Source: Megalopta genalis
Taxonomy: Eukaryota > Arthropoda > Insecta > Hymenoptera > Halictidae
Direction: 5' to 3'
DNA: 64,000 nucleotides
Assembly (NCBI RefSeq): GCF_051020955.1
Contig: NC_135022.1
Span: 6,816,463 to 6,880,462, forward strand
The notes beneath the pieces are model-generated. The model did not search any database. It worked only from the letters and a program-made list of their open reading frames with translations, and had not been told where the DNA came from. Both the position numbers and the translations under genes were made by a program. Positions 11,903 through 22,784 of this stretch are shown here, one piece after another; the stretch's first letter is position 1, and each line of letters starts with the position of its first letter.

Positions 11903-14221
11903 CCCTTTCGGTACTACCGCCGCCTATTGGCGGCATCCACGGAAAGTTATGTGGGCACTTTATGTGGACACCGTGAACAGCACCAACGGAAAGTTATGTG
12001 GGTATGATTACTCTCTATAGTACACATTACTTTACTATTCTGTGTTTAAAATTCCCGGCTGTTCTAATCGTTCCATTATAATATATAATTAGTAACAGTC
12101 AACAGCGTGCCTTAATTATATATGTTTTATAATATATAGATAAGCTACGAAAAACAAATTGGAATGTTTGCTTATATCGTTAATTTTTTTAATGTATAAC
12201 TTACAATTTGAATTTAGTTCCCTTCAGGATGAGTGTAAAACGCTTGAAAGGAGAACAATGAATAAAAGAAATCATTGATTCCAAAAGAGATTCTGATGAA
12301 GAAAATCAATATAATTTAGCATTTCGCAAAAGGAGGAACAATCGAGCACGTGTACTTAGCACCTCAGAATCTGAAGAAGCAGAAGAGCCTGAAGTACGAA
12401 TTGATACTCCTTCTAGCATCAAATGGACATCAAAGAAGCTCAGTCCAAAAATTCATGATGTTACGCCACATCATTCGGGAGTAGTTGGGAACAATTTAAA
12501 TCGTTCGTCGAGAATTTTGGATTACTTCAGACTACTTTTTTCTGAAGATTTAGTTAAATTTATTGTGGAAAAAACAAACAATTACTGGTGTCGACAGAAG
12601 GGTTCAGAAGGGATGGAAGTGGATGAATTATATTGTTTTATTGCTGCGTCGTTATTAATGACGCGAACCAAAAAGCTATCCTTAAATGAATATTGGTCTA
12701 AAGATAAGCTTCTCCGAAGCGATATATTCAGTCAAATTATGAGTAGAGATCGCTACTTTTCATTATTGAAAGTGTTGCATTTTACGGACATAGTCGGTCG
12801 CACTGCTGATCGTTTATACAAAATAAATGAAGTAGTGGAAATGCTACGAACATCTTTTTATCAATGCATTTCAGCCATACCAGCGGTTATGTATAGACGA
12901 AAGTCTACTCCTCTACAAAGGCCGTCTCTCATTTAAACAATATATTCCCTCGAAAAGGAGTAGGTTTGGTATAAAATCATTCCCACTTTGTGACTGCAAG
13001 ACGGATTATATCCAAGATATAATCATTTATTGTGGGGCTAGTGCTACTGTAGCTACCGAATATCAATATATTGGAAAGCCAGGGAACTTTATAATGTCGC
13101 TTTTGCAACCTTTTCTAAACAAAGGCCATTGGGTTGGCAACTAAGACTATTGTATTTATCTGGATAACTGGTTTTCCAGTCCCATATTGTTCAACCTACC
13201 CCACGAAAAAAGTACGAACGCTTGTGGCACTGTGCAAAGAAGACGGAAAGAGATGCTTAAAATAACTGATAAATTGAAAAAAGGAAAGGCAGTGTTCCGC
13301 TCATCTGAAAATCTGTTTGCAATGAAATGGTTTGATAGAAAGAAATTTTATATGCTTTTCACTATCCAAACCGCAGAATTTGCAGAAGTACCTAAGAAGT
13401 CAAGAAAAAATGAAATTGTCCTAAAGCCCAAAACGCATACTGCCTATATAAGCACACCACAAAAAAACAAATCCCAATGGCGAAATTTCACCTTCAGTTG
13501 ATTAAGGAAATATTAGAAAAATAACACAAGAATCATGAATATCATCGGCTCACAGGGGGACATTTTCCTTCGATATATCAGTCGGGGAAAAAAGATCGAA
13601 AACGAAGATGTGTTGTATGTGCGGCTGGTGGTGTGAGACGTGAATCCAAGTATCAGTGCGAACAATGTAATGTGGGCTTGCGCGTTTCCCCTTGTTTCGA
13701 AAACTATCACACCAAGTTACACTATTAGTTTTGTCGTTGATTATATTTCACTATTAGTTTTATTATTTATTATGTTACACTATTAATTTTGTTATTTATT
13801 TTAATTTTGTAATATTGGACCATATTATTTATATCAATGCCATTTACTTTAATTAATGTACTGTAAAGAAAGAGATATGATTTTAAAACGTTAAGCGCCA
13901 TGCCTGTTTTGTTGTCTGTCCTTCCGTCTGATCGGCGAGATAAGATACCGTCGAAATCGGTTTTCTGCCGAGGATTGGTTTAGGTTACGACTAAGCAGTA
14001 TAAACATTTTAGAAATGTTTTTCAAACACGTTAAATTCCGCGTCAGTCACCGATGTCGCGGTCCGAATGAAAAGTTTAGTGTCAATCACGCTCGAGATTT
14101 CTATGAATGCCGCAAAACATGTTTTCGCGGTTTACGCTGTCGGACAGAGCAACCACTCTTGCGAAAAACTTCCTCGTTCCACGAATGTATAACCGCGGCC
14201 AGGTCCTCCGTACCGAAAGGG
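11903..14221 (+). mobile_element. piggyBac element, complete ends, dead transposase
   Basis: The element starts CCCTTTCGGTAC at 11903-11914 and ends with its exact reverse complement GTACCGAAAGGG at 14210-14221, a perfect 12-bp terminal inverted repeat. TTAA lies outside each end (11899-11902 and 14222-14225), the piggyBac target duplication. Its 2,319 bp carry one transposase gene with breaks. The flanks join to one Gypsy integrase, so the insertion site is defined to the base. Confidence 0.95.
12229..13728 (+). pseudogene. piggyBac transposase, broken
   Basis: ATG at 12229 opens an acidic N-terminal tail that meets a stop about 10 codons in (CAA TGA ATA). The main domain is open at 12517-12936: LDYFRLLFSEDLVKFIVEKT, then ELYCFIAASLLMTR, LNEYWSKDKLL and MSRDRYFSLLKVLHF, all standard for the DDE_Tnp_1_7 fold. 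After a frame loss near 12900 come GRLSFKQYIPSKRSRFGIK, YLDNWFSSP and the basic region at 13187-13501. The gene ends with a cysteine-rich tail (CVVCAAGG, CEQC) of the piggyBac zinc-ring type and TAG at 13726-13728. The transposase would cut and paste at TTAA; here it cannot be made whole. Confidence 0.9.
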
Positions 14222-14960
14222 TTAAAAGAAAAATATCACTGCCCCGAAATGAGAAAAGATTCACAAGAATTCATTCGTTCACTTATCAGAACAAAACCCG
14301 TCAACCCGTGATTATTACGGACACATCTCTGGAACCTTTTGACGAACTTGCCATCGACACATTTGGACTACTTCCAAAAACAATCAATGGAAATCGCTAC
14401 ATTTTAACTATGCGAGACAATTTAAAAAAGTATTGGTTAGCAGTTGCTTTATCAGATATTAAAGCCATGATAATAGCTGACGCGTCCGCGAGTCATTTCA
14501 TTGCAATACGTGAGACACCAAAATCCATTTCGATAGATGAAAACACTAGTTTCTTGGGAAACTAATGCTACATGTTGCCGAGATGGATCGTTAAAAAGGA
14601 GCCATATATTGTATTAACAGAACATCTAAAACAATACATCGAGTCATATGAAGAATGGGACCTCTACTTACCATTTGCCATGATTTCATATAAATACCTC
14701 CGTCCACGAAGCTACGAATTTCACACCCCACGAATTAATCTTCGGGAATTACGATAAGTGAGCTAATCCGACATAACTTATGGTGGAGTAATACGTCCAT
14801 GTGTAAAAAGAACCTGAAACAAGTAAATTCGATCCATGTTATATCGGGCCATACGAGATAGTAGATGTCGGATATAAATAATGCAATTTTAAAAACAGAT
14901 GCGACCGGACACCTAATCGCGAAACATCAGGATAAATTAAAACACTCCTTCGTCTTCGAT
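14222..14960 (+). pseudogene. Gypsy integrase, right part
   Basis: After the TTAA the frame resumes KEKYHCPEMRKDSQEFIRS, the C-C half of the zinc domain, then NKTRQPVIITDTSLEPFDELAIDTFGLLPK and ILTMRDNLKKYWLAV with the first catalytic Asp region of the core. The middle of the core is compressed: ASHFI is followed by SIDENTSFLGN. Then come LTEHLKQYIESYEEWDLYLPFAM and, after stops, DPCYIGPYEIVDV from the C-terminal domain. Stops and deletions make it nonfunctional. It is a Gypsy lineage different from the young element at 24-29 kb. Confidence 0.8.
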
Positions 14961-15030
14961 AGTTCGTCCGACACAAATTAAAAATTGGAATCACTTTCAG
15001 GATGAAGTAAATCCCGCTGATTATCCAGAG

Positions 15031-15339
15031 GTGCACGAGGATCTCTTAATATGCCAATGTATAAGGAAAATGCAACTCGTGTTTGAAGCTGAAGAATACA
15101 AGTTGTGTGAAAAATGTTGGTCTCGAGTGGCAGCAGAAGAAAGAGAATTATTTCCTGAAGGCTGCTGGCATATCATCGCAGGAAACCACAGAAGTGAGGC
15201 AGATTGTCATTGTGAAGGATATGGTTCTGTAATCCTGGAAACATCAAACGCTAGTCGATGCCGAGAATGCATCGAAGAATACATATTTCGAAATGTAACT
15301 GGAGACATTACAGTAATTAAAAAATGGCAAGGCCATTGA
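15031..15339 (+). CDS. Unidentified cysteine-rich open frame
   Basis: The frame is open for 102 codons from ATG 15031 and continues upstream for several more codons (NPADYPEV). It contains C-x2-C in LCEKCWSR and in RCRECIEE, with more Cys/His between (CHCEGYG), so a zinc-binding fold is possible. I recognise no family. It sits between the Gypsy relic and the MRE11 relic and could be an exon of a host gene, an element protein fragment or chance. Amino acid composition looks protein-like rather than random. Confidence 0.3.
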   Translation: MHEDLLICQCIRKMQLVFEAEEYKLCEKCWSRVAAEERELFPEGCWHIIAGNHRSEADCHCEGYGSVILETSNASRCRECIEEYIFRNVTGDITVIKKWQGH

Positions 15340-15422
15340 TGTGGTTACTCAGTGGTAGCATCATGACCGTTGACAGCAACACACGCACATATATACTGCA
15401 AATAATTAATTTATACAAGCAG

Positions 15423-17640
15423 GAGAGTCATCGGATGAGAGCATTAATACTTTTGAAGAAATACTTCAATGTAGCAAGGAAAAAAATGTAGACCTTATAT
15501 TTCATTGTGGAGATTTATTTCACGATGCGAAACCAACAACTTCTGATGAATTAAAATGTATGGAATTGTTAAATAAATACTGTATGGGTCCCAGGTTAGC
15601 AAGATATGATAATATCAATATAAGATGGTATTTGAAGTACGACAAATATTAATGATTGTTTTTTCATCAGAGCAATTAACATCCAATTTTTGAGCGAGCC
15701 AGAATTAACATTCCCACACTGTACTTTTAAAACTGTAAATTTTTAGGATCCAAATTTTAATATTGACATGCTAATATTTTCCATTCACGGGAAAAACGAC
15801 CATCCAAGTAAGAAATATAATATCAATAGTTTAAGTACAGTGATTTTTCAACATTGATTCAGCCATTAGTAATTATAATCAAAATTATAGGTTGTGGAAT
15901 AAATTGGCCAAATGGACTTGTTGTCTGTGTCTGGTTTCATAAATTATTTTGGAAAATGGACAGCCACCCCTAAAATGATCATTCCTCCACTGATGATAAA
16001 AATGGGTAATACCCATGTTGCAATTTTTGGTTTAAGCTGCATGAACGATGATAAATTAATACGGATGTTGAACGATTTTAAGGTGAACTTATGAGATCCA
16101 TATATGTATTGAGAGGTCTTTCCATTTTTTTTTATTGCAAATGATTTTCATTCATAGGTGAAATGCTTTAATTTGTTTGTTTTACATAAAAAACGTGCAC
16201 CATGTCTTAAACGTGGATATACTTCGGAAGCCCACCTTCCCTCTTTTGTTGACTTTGTCGTGTGGGGAGGGGAACAGGAATGTTGTATCACACACGTGTT
16301 TAACTCTAAAAGACAATACTACATTTCTCAAACAGGTATATTTTTAGATTTATTTATTAATTATGATGCATGAAAAATAAGAAACTACTGCTTAAGAAAC
16401 GCACTTACAGATTGCGATTTCTTTATGCGAAGGCGAATCAAAGGCCAAACACATTGTCATACTTAGCGTAAACGGTAATAAGTTTAAGTTGAAGAAATTG
16501 AAATTAAAAACCGTTAGACCATTTGTGTTTGACACTCTGGTCCTTAATGATACAAATATAAAAAGTAACAATGATAGATTGCTATCAGAATCAGTTTTTA
16601 ATATCGTCGACCGACGCATAGAAAATGAATTGATTCCTAGTACCGCGGAACAATTGTCAAATCATCCGAAGCAACCGGTCTTGCCGTATATTCGATTGAA
16701 AGTAATTTACTTGAAAGATAAAGAACGGTTCGATTCGACCAGGTAAGATTCTAATAAATGGAAATAAATAATATGTGTATTTTAGATTGGCACAGAAATA
16801 TTGTGATAAAGTTGCTAATTCTCACGAATTAATTGTATTCTGTAAAACAAGAAGTTCCGGTAAGTACTCCAGGATACGACTGACATTATGAGCTATACTG
16901 AGGTAAACAAAAATTGCGATATTCTACAAGATGCTCGAAGGTAAAATTTGTGTTTGGTTTTTTAATTAGGAGAATTAAGGTTTTGTGGAAACCACATACA
17001 AGCAAAACTAAAAGGACACCAGTTTGGTTGAAAATAAAAAGCTATGAACAATACTAACAGTGAATGATCTAAATAAAGCATTAGGTAAATTTGTTAACAA
17101 AAATAACACTAACGCTTTTAATAACCTACAGAGGTCAAGCATATACAATGTAATATTTCAAAATATTGATTTGCCATTATAAGCTCGATTGTATTGTTAC
17201 AATTAATTCTTTACATATAGTCGTGAAATAAAAGAACTTGTGCTATGTTTGGAAACTACTGAAACAACTGCAGATATTGGAAATATCAGGAAAGAAATTC
17301 AAAATTATTGTGATAAGAGAAAGGAGGAAGCACAAAAAGAAAAGACAGAAGTATATGTATACTTGCAAACAAACTCATTTAAAAATGATAATATACTATC
17401 AGATTTGACAGATTGGATAATCGCATGCTATTTTATAGATGCAAACATTATTTGCTAATAGACCGGTAAAACCCTTCAATAATGACGAGATAATAGTTAT
17501 TGTCAGTAGTAGTAACGATGAAGAAGAAGCGGAAAAAACAGATAAAGCTAATGGCAGTGGAGCATGTAACAAAAGCAAAGAAACCGATAAAAATAATGAA
17601 AATCATAAAAGTTCTGTTGGTATAACATCTGAGAGGTAAT
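15423..17640 (+). pseudogene. MRE11: MRE11-like double-strand-break repair nuclease, decayed copy with introns
   Basis: MRE11 is the nuclease subunit of the MRN complex. Exon-like blocks in order: 15423-15610 (FEEILQ, GDLFHDAKP, CMELLNKYCMG), about 15670-15808 (PNFNIDMLIFSIHGKNDHPS), 15891-16082 (LLSVSGFINYFGKWT), 16158-16335 (FNLFVLHKKRA, FVVWGGEQECCI), 16411-16742 (LKLKTVRPFVFDTL, GHPKQP-like NHPKQPVLPYIRL) and 16786-16859 (LAQKYCDKVANSHELIVF). GT-AG borders are kept for several introns of 43-75 nt. A later block, 17219-17640, with an acidic Ser-rich tail could be the C-terminus. The first exon with the DIHLG motif is missing. The metal-binding GNHD motif reads GKND, and the WGHEH motif reads WGGEQ. 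An in-frame TAA occurs near 15900. Introns rule out a processed copy; lost ligands argue against activity. Confidence 0.75.
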
Positions 17641-18300
17641 TTACTTCAACTCAAAAACAGACAACAGCGCAGGTACATCATCGAACTCTATTAAACGATT
17701 CACAGTTTATATGCATAGGTCTTTGATTTACTATTAACCATGACATTTTATCATTTGCTACAGGATGAAGCATTGGGCGGTGATGTAATAAAGAAAATAA
17801 ATTGAGGGAAGCCTAATAAAATACGGTTCCTACGCAATTTCGATTCCAATTTAGATTAGTTTGTCCAGGTCCGAATCCTTGTTTATACACTACTTGTAAA
17901 ACATTATATTAAACAAATACTTTTCATTAAATCTTGAAATATTTGATAATATATAATATATATTATATATAATTCGGACATTCAAGTTGCAACAAAAAAA
18001 ATACATACTATAAACAAATCTTAAAATCGTATAAAATAGAGATTTAAAAACGACATCAATCTTAAATAAATACTAATGATAGAACAACTAGTACAAGAAC
18101 TAGTAAAACACCGTTTATCTGGACTGTGTTTATCCAACATAGTAACCCGTTACCAACAATTGGATGTCAGGAACGATGCTCCTCTTATCCAACTCCAGTC
18201 TACGCGACATACCCATTATACAACACACTGTTTTTGTTTCTTAGTTAGAAATTCTAGCATAGTCTTCCTGCATAGAATGTAAGATAAGTAACGATTTAAT
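17641..18300. other. Intergenic, nothing recognised
   Basis: AT-rich sequence with a short TATA-type palindromic run near 17945-17972. Open frames here (for example 18076-18282) show no family features. Confidence 0.5.
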
Positions 18301-18329
18301 TCAGTTACTTGTATCTATGTGATTCGTCC

Positions 18330-18720
18330 AGAAACTATATTCTCATTACGTCTTCACACAAATCAAACGAAAAGAGAAAAAGAGTGGTGCTTTGTATTGA
18401 AGAAAAATTTGAAATTAATAGACGCTTCAGAAACAATTAATCTCTTGTCTCGTAAATATAACATTGGTAGATTTACTGTATATATCATAAAAAAATTATA
18501 AAGATAACATATTAAAATGCAAAGAAGATGATGCAGCAAACACGAATAGAGGAATAAAAATGAATAACAGCTTCTAAAAGTCGGTGAAAGTAATTCATCT
18601 TTGCATGAAAGATCAGATAGCGAACAAACCGTAATCACAAAGTTATATATATAATGTTGCAAGGTGCATTTCACACTGCGTAGAGTGCGATGTAGAAAAT
18701 GTGATTAAAAATGATGGAAA
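18330..18720 (+). pseudogene. pogo/Tigger-like transposase N-terminal fragment
   Basis: A short frame reads VLKKNLKLIDASETINLLSR followed by KYNIGRFTVYIIKK. This is the helix-turn-helix pattern (leucine-lysine start, then 'KYNIGxSTVxxI') found at the N-terminus of pogo/Tigger transposases and CENP-B. A following stretch near 18515-18545 (KCKEDDAANTNRG) fits the next part. No DDE core is visible. It is a small relic. Confidence 0.5.
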
Positions 18721-18960
18721 TGATAAAGGATTTCATATTCTTAACGACAATAAAATAATATCTCAAGTTATAGAGGATCAATCTGAAGTGAATGTATAAT
18801 CAGGTACGCTATACAGTATGTTATACAATACTTACATTAAACAACTTAAGAAACAGTTTCAGATATCTAGAAATAAAGAAATAAATACAAGACATGCCCA
18901 TAAAGCGACATTTTATTAGAAAATAAGCTTACATATTGCAAAGAAAATATATTAGGAATT

Positions 18961-19198
18961 GTAGATCTCGATAAGTTACATGCATGCCGAAAATTTCATC
19001 GAAATCAGTTAACGCAAGGTCATAGTTACGAGCATTAAACAAATTTTAAAACAGCAACTTTCTCACAATTATTGGACAGAAATATTAAAAATCAGGACAA
19101 AACTGCGATTTTTGCGATCTTTAATTGTTTACCGCTTATACCAAAGTCAACCGATTCCGCTGAAATTTTCAACATGCATATAAATTACCGAGATCTAC
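18961..19198. repeat. Imperfect inverted repeat with 53-bp arms
   Basis: The arm 18961-19013, beginning GTAGATCTCGATAAG, matches the reverse complement of 19146-19198 with about 10 mismatches. The spacer of 132 bp is AT-rich and noncoding. The layout suggests a small foldback or MITE-like element, or the end of a DNA transposon with long inverted ends. A 'TGTCCGAATATTAATAT' string, also found at the Tc1-like ends at 32.1 and 43.3 kb, lies nearby at about 19324. Confidence 0.6.
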
Positions 19199-19319
19199 GA
19201 AATGCATTTCTTAAATCATCGTTATATATATTTCGTCATATATTATTTTCTTTAATCATTCTAAGCAATAACAAAATTCAAGTTGTTCAGTCCAGTTCTA
19301 AGCAAGTTATGGCGTTTTA

Positions 19320-20160
19320 AAAGTTGTCCGAATATTAATATAAATAAATATGGCCGCGACGCCATATATCCGCAAGAACCGATTGCCCACGTGGAAGACA
19401 CGTGCTTCCAGTTTCGCAAGCTTTCTCGAGACGCCATATGCGTAACGCACGTGGCGTGTAATAATTTGCACTGGCGAATAATTAGCCCATCCGAGAGAAG
19501 GTGTCCGAGCCATTGAAATGTAAATGAAGAAATTCGTACTGATAATGAGACTTACCGAAAAACTGATCAGAAATTCCCAGTTACGAATGCGGCTTCTGGC
19601 CGGTCACTAGTCTTGCCATATCTTTGGAACGGTCGCTGCCAGTTGTTGCCAGCACTGTCCTTTATTATTTCGCCTGCTGCCCTATGGTCTTTAGCGGCTA
19701 TCTTCCTTCATTTCGTATGAATTAATCTCGGCTCGAATTGTCACAGTTACACTTATTTCTTCCAAATACCCAACACTACGGTCTACGCGACAGTGATCCT
19801 CGTTCTCGGCAGATCGCTTCCTCAGCCAGAAACGAGGCATTCCCCACTCCCCAGACTCACGGCTCGGCACGACGCACAAACCCTACGCGCACTCGCCGTT
19901 GCTCAGGGCCGGCACCATTCGACTCAGCCCACGCTCCGAGCGTCCTAGATCTCGCGGCATAATTCAGTGACTGTAGAGAATACCGCAACATGTTACAATT
20001 TCAAGAAATTTCAGTTTATGCAAATACGATAAGCTCAATAAATGGAAAACCAAGAAAGGAATTGGTTTCTGTAAGAACTTTAAAGGACAAACATCTCGAA
20101 AGTGAAAACATGTGACATTCAGTGTTTTTTCTTCCAGCCGCAGAATTTCCTTCTTTCCTG
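19320..20160. other. No gene; includes a GC-richer patch
   Basis: The patch at about 19590-19965 is less AT-rich than its surroundings and holds open frames on both strands without family features. It could be an old LTR or an untranslated exon. I see no splice-supported coding trace. Confidence 0.4.
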
Positions 20161-20904
20161 ATTTTGTTAAAAGACTTACTAATCACTTTGCAAATAAAGA
20201 TAAAAAAAATACAAAAATCATGTTTTCCACAAAACAAAAAAATAAATTATTATATTCAAAAAACTCTACCAAATTGCAGAAAAACAGTCTAGACTGAGCC
20301 CTCTTATAGCAAACTACGTGTTACATTTAAGATTACTTTTTTTGTCCGTGAAATGTGTATACGCTATACGTGATTGTACTGAACATGTGTAATAAATTAT
20401 GATACCCAAAGCTCATACAATTTTCGAACTTTAGTATTTACCTAGCACTCTTTATAGTGATTAGATCAGTGCACAGAGATTGACATATAGTAATTAGATG
20501 AGTGTGCAGATGATAACTAGAAAAGGCTCAGTAAATGAACCGTTCAGTGCACATATCGCTTAACTCCATAAAAGAAAAAGTTGAGAAACGCGATGAAACG
20601 ATGTACATTGTTTTCTAAAATTCCTGTTATAATATAGATTCACACATATAATGTAGAGTGCATAAATACAGATATAGCTTTCATCTGACGCTGTATAAAA
20701 TTAATAAGAAAGAATAGCCAAAAAATAATCGTCAGTAATGTTACAGCTTTTATGTGACTGGTGGAGTTAATCAATTTGGCAACTGAAAAAAAGTAGTAAA
20801 GTTAAATTCAGTCTTTAAATTTTTAAGTTTTTTATTACAGAAAAAGTTAGTTATTATATATTTTTATTACAGCTTTTGCATAAACATGAATGTTCACAGT
20901 TCTG

Positions 20905-22116
20905 TTATATTATATTATTTGTAATTAATTCATCAGAAATATTATAAATAATGTCTTCTTCATCAGCTGGATGTGAGGATTCGTCATTTCGATTTGTTGT
21001 CAAGTTTTTATAGTAATCATGTTCAACAGGAGGAATGTATTTTAGCAGGTCCATCATGTCTCTCCATTTTTCCCTTGTCACAGTTCTGCCTTTAGGATAT
21101 AATAAAGGCTGATATATATTTTTCAAACTTTGCGGTCTACCTGATACAGATTTTCTTAAATTAATGGCTTTAAATTCTGTATCTTCATTATAATCACATT
21201 TGAATTGTATGAGATGGGGTTTGGACCTTTCTAATTTTATCCAGCGTATTTTAAGCCAATTTACTGGAAAGCCTGTGACGGTTACTTTTCTGTTAATGAT
21301 TGATTGTTCTAAAGGTTTTGTTGAAAAAATATCTTGGTGGGTCATTTGGATTAGATGAAATGGAGCTTTCTTTTTACATGTTTTGATTATATTGTACCAA
21401 TCATCTGGTGAAAAAATGTTTTGATTTTTTTTCGCACGTGACTCAATAATGGCAAAATCTGAGTCATTAGGCAAATAGCTGTGCCCACTTACCAAAAATT
21501 TCATTTCAATTGACTCAGCTCTTATTTCCATACTCTGAACAAGTTTCAATAAACTTAAGACAGTTTTAATATTTCTGTTTTGCCCGGTACACGAATCCGA
21601 ATATGTTATTATTTTTTCAAAGTTTGTAGCGTAAGTCTTTATGTACTTTATTAGACAAGATGAAATTTCTTGAGACCCACGAGATCCTTCAGTTTCTGGC
21701 CAAACAAACATGTGGCTTATATTTTTAATGAATTCATGACATCCGAAATTATAAACACATAAATTACGCTTATAATAAGCTACGGATGTGGTCAGCTTGG
21801 GAAAGGACAAAGCTTCTTCCAAGTCGAAAGAAAATAAGAAAACTTTTTCTGATGTTGCCATTCGGTCGGCAGCCATTTGGCTGCGAGCCCGTTTAGCCTC
21901 TTCTAAGTGAGTTTCCTTTTCAATTTCTGCCATCTTCTTTGCCTCACCGTCTGAGGATTGAATTTTTATTTGCAAAGCATCACAATTTTGACACGTATCC
22001 TTTGATGGTTGTTTAAAATGTAAATTAAATTTTGTAGAGAACACATTATAGTAATACTTTTCTTTCACTGGTACTACATTTTCCTTTTCACATTCTGTGA
22101 CGTATAGTTCACACAT
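20905..22116 (-). CDS. Transposase catalytic region of the B-left DNA transposon
   Basis: The frame is open for 403 residues. A CQNC knuckle near residue 42 and a coiled, charged segment (residues 55-90) precede a nuclease-like core: FSFDLEEAL with Asp98, ITYSDSCTGQNRN with Asp174, and GHSYLPNDSDFAIIE with Asp218/Asp220 and Glu225. The spacing suggests an RNase H-fold DDE/D transposase. It resembles the arthropod transposon proteins covered by a DUF7869-type domain, as I remember them. The true start is upstream: the annotated ATG at 22116 is only the first Met after a frame change near 22150. The C-terminus is complete with a TAA. Confidence 0.75.
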   Translation of the reverse strand: MCELYVTECEKENVVPVKEKYYYNVFSTKFNLHFKQPSKDTCQNCDALQIKIQSSDGEAKKMAEIEKETHLEEAKRARSQMAADRMATSEKVFLFSFDLEEALSFPKLTTSVAYYKRNLCVYNFGCHEFIKNISHMFVWPETEGSRGSQEISSCLIKYIKTYATNFEKIITYSDSCTGQNRNIKTVLSLLKLVQSMEIRAESIEMKFLVSGHSYLPNDSDFAIIESRAKKNQNIFSPDDWYNIIKTCKKKAPFHLIQMTHQDIFSTKPLEQSIINRKVTVTGFPVNWLKIRWIKLERSKPHLIQFKCDYNEDTEFKAINLRKSVSGRPQSLKNIYQPLLYPKGRTVTREKWRDMMDLLKYIPPVEHDYYKNLTTNRNDESSHPADEEDIIYNISDELITNNII

Positions 22117-22139
22117 CTTCTTAATATTTAAGTCAGGAT

Positions 22140-22784
22140 CTAAATATTGTCGTCTTGGATTATGAGCTCTAGTGTAGTGACTACGGTATCAACCAAAGAT
22201 GTAACTTGTTCTTTAGGACAACATTTGTATATCCGCCCATCGCTCACCTGATAAGTGTCTCTAAAATATTTTTTGCAAACGAGAATATCACGTGTGTCTT
22301 TTCGAAAGTAATATGTAAAAGAATGTGATCTTCGTTCTTTAGTTTCATTCGTGGGGCGCCTTCTTTTTATTTCGTTGACTTTAATACAACCTCTTAAGAA
22401 AATATTTTGGTCAAGCTGACTATGTAATCTATAAAATGCCTTCATGGCAGTCTCTCTCTCATTTGAAAAAATTTTTTGGTTGCACTTTTGGCGGCATCTG
22501 CATTTTATATCGACAAATGTTTTTGCAGGTATTAAATTTCCTCCCCTATTCCTATATGCCAAACCTTTTGTTCTGTTATGCTTTTGTAAATTTCGTGTCC
22601 ATTTATCAGGATTACAACTTCTTTTCCTCCCGATCAACGTGTTTGTTGCGAAATTTGTACTGTTGCAATCAGATGAATCCGAGGAAAACGATAAACGTCT
22701 TCTTGAACCACACTTTCTGTTAATAAATCGTATTGAAGAACCATCACTGTTTTCGTCATCCACGTTGTTATTAGTCTCACTCAT
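22140..22784 (-). CDS. Transposase N-terminal region of the B-left DNA transposon
   Basis: ATG at 22784 starts MSETNNNVDDENSD, an acidic tail, followed by a basic segment (RKRSCNPDKWTRN) and a zinc-type motif CRCRQKCNQK. A helical block (FYRLHSQLDQNIFLRGCIKVNEIKRRRP, residues about 118-145) and VCKKYFRDTYQVSDGRIYKC follow. These look like an N-terminal DNA-binding region. It ends at TAG near 22140. The next frame stays open across this point and runs directly into the catalytic region, so the two parts were one gene of about 620 codons with one base gained or lost between. Confidence 0.7.
   Translation of the reverse strand: MSETNNNVDDENSDGSSIRFINRKCGSRRRLSFSSDSSDCNSTNFATNTLIGRKRSCNPDKWTRNLQKHNRTKGLAYRNRGGNLIPAKTFVDIKCRCRQKCNQKIFSNERETAMKAFYRLHSQLDQNIFLRGCIKVNEIKRRRPTNETKERRSHSFTYYFRKDTRDILVCKKYFRDTYQVSDGRIYKCCPKEQVTSLVDTVVTTLELIIQDDNI

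Noticed and set aside
14015..14311. Open frame spanning the piggyBac right end
   Set aside because: It joins piggyBac tail sequence to Gypsy integrase by chance at the insertion point; not a natural gene.
19738..19962. Open frame in a GC-richer patch
   Set aside because: Arg/Ser/Pro-rich translation without motif; consistent with base composition only.
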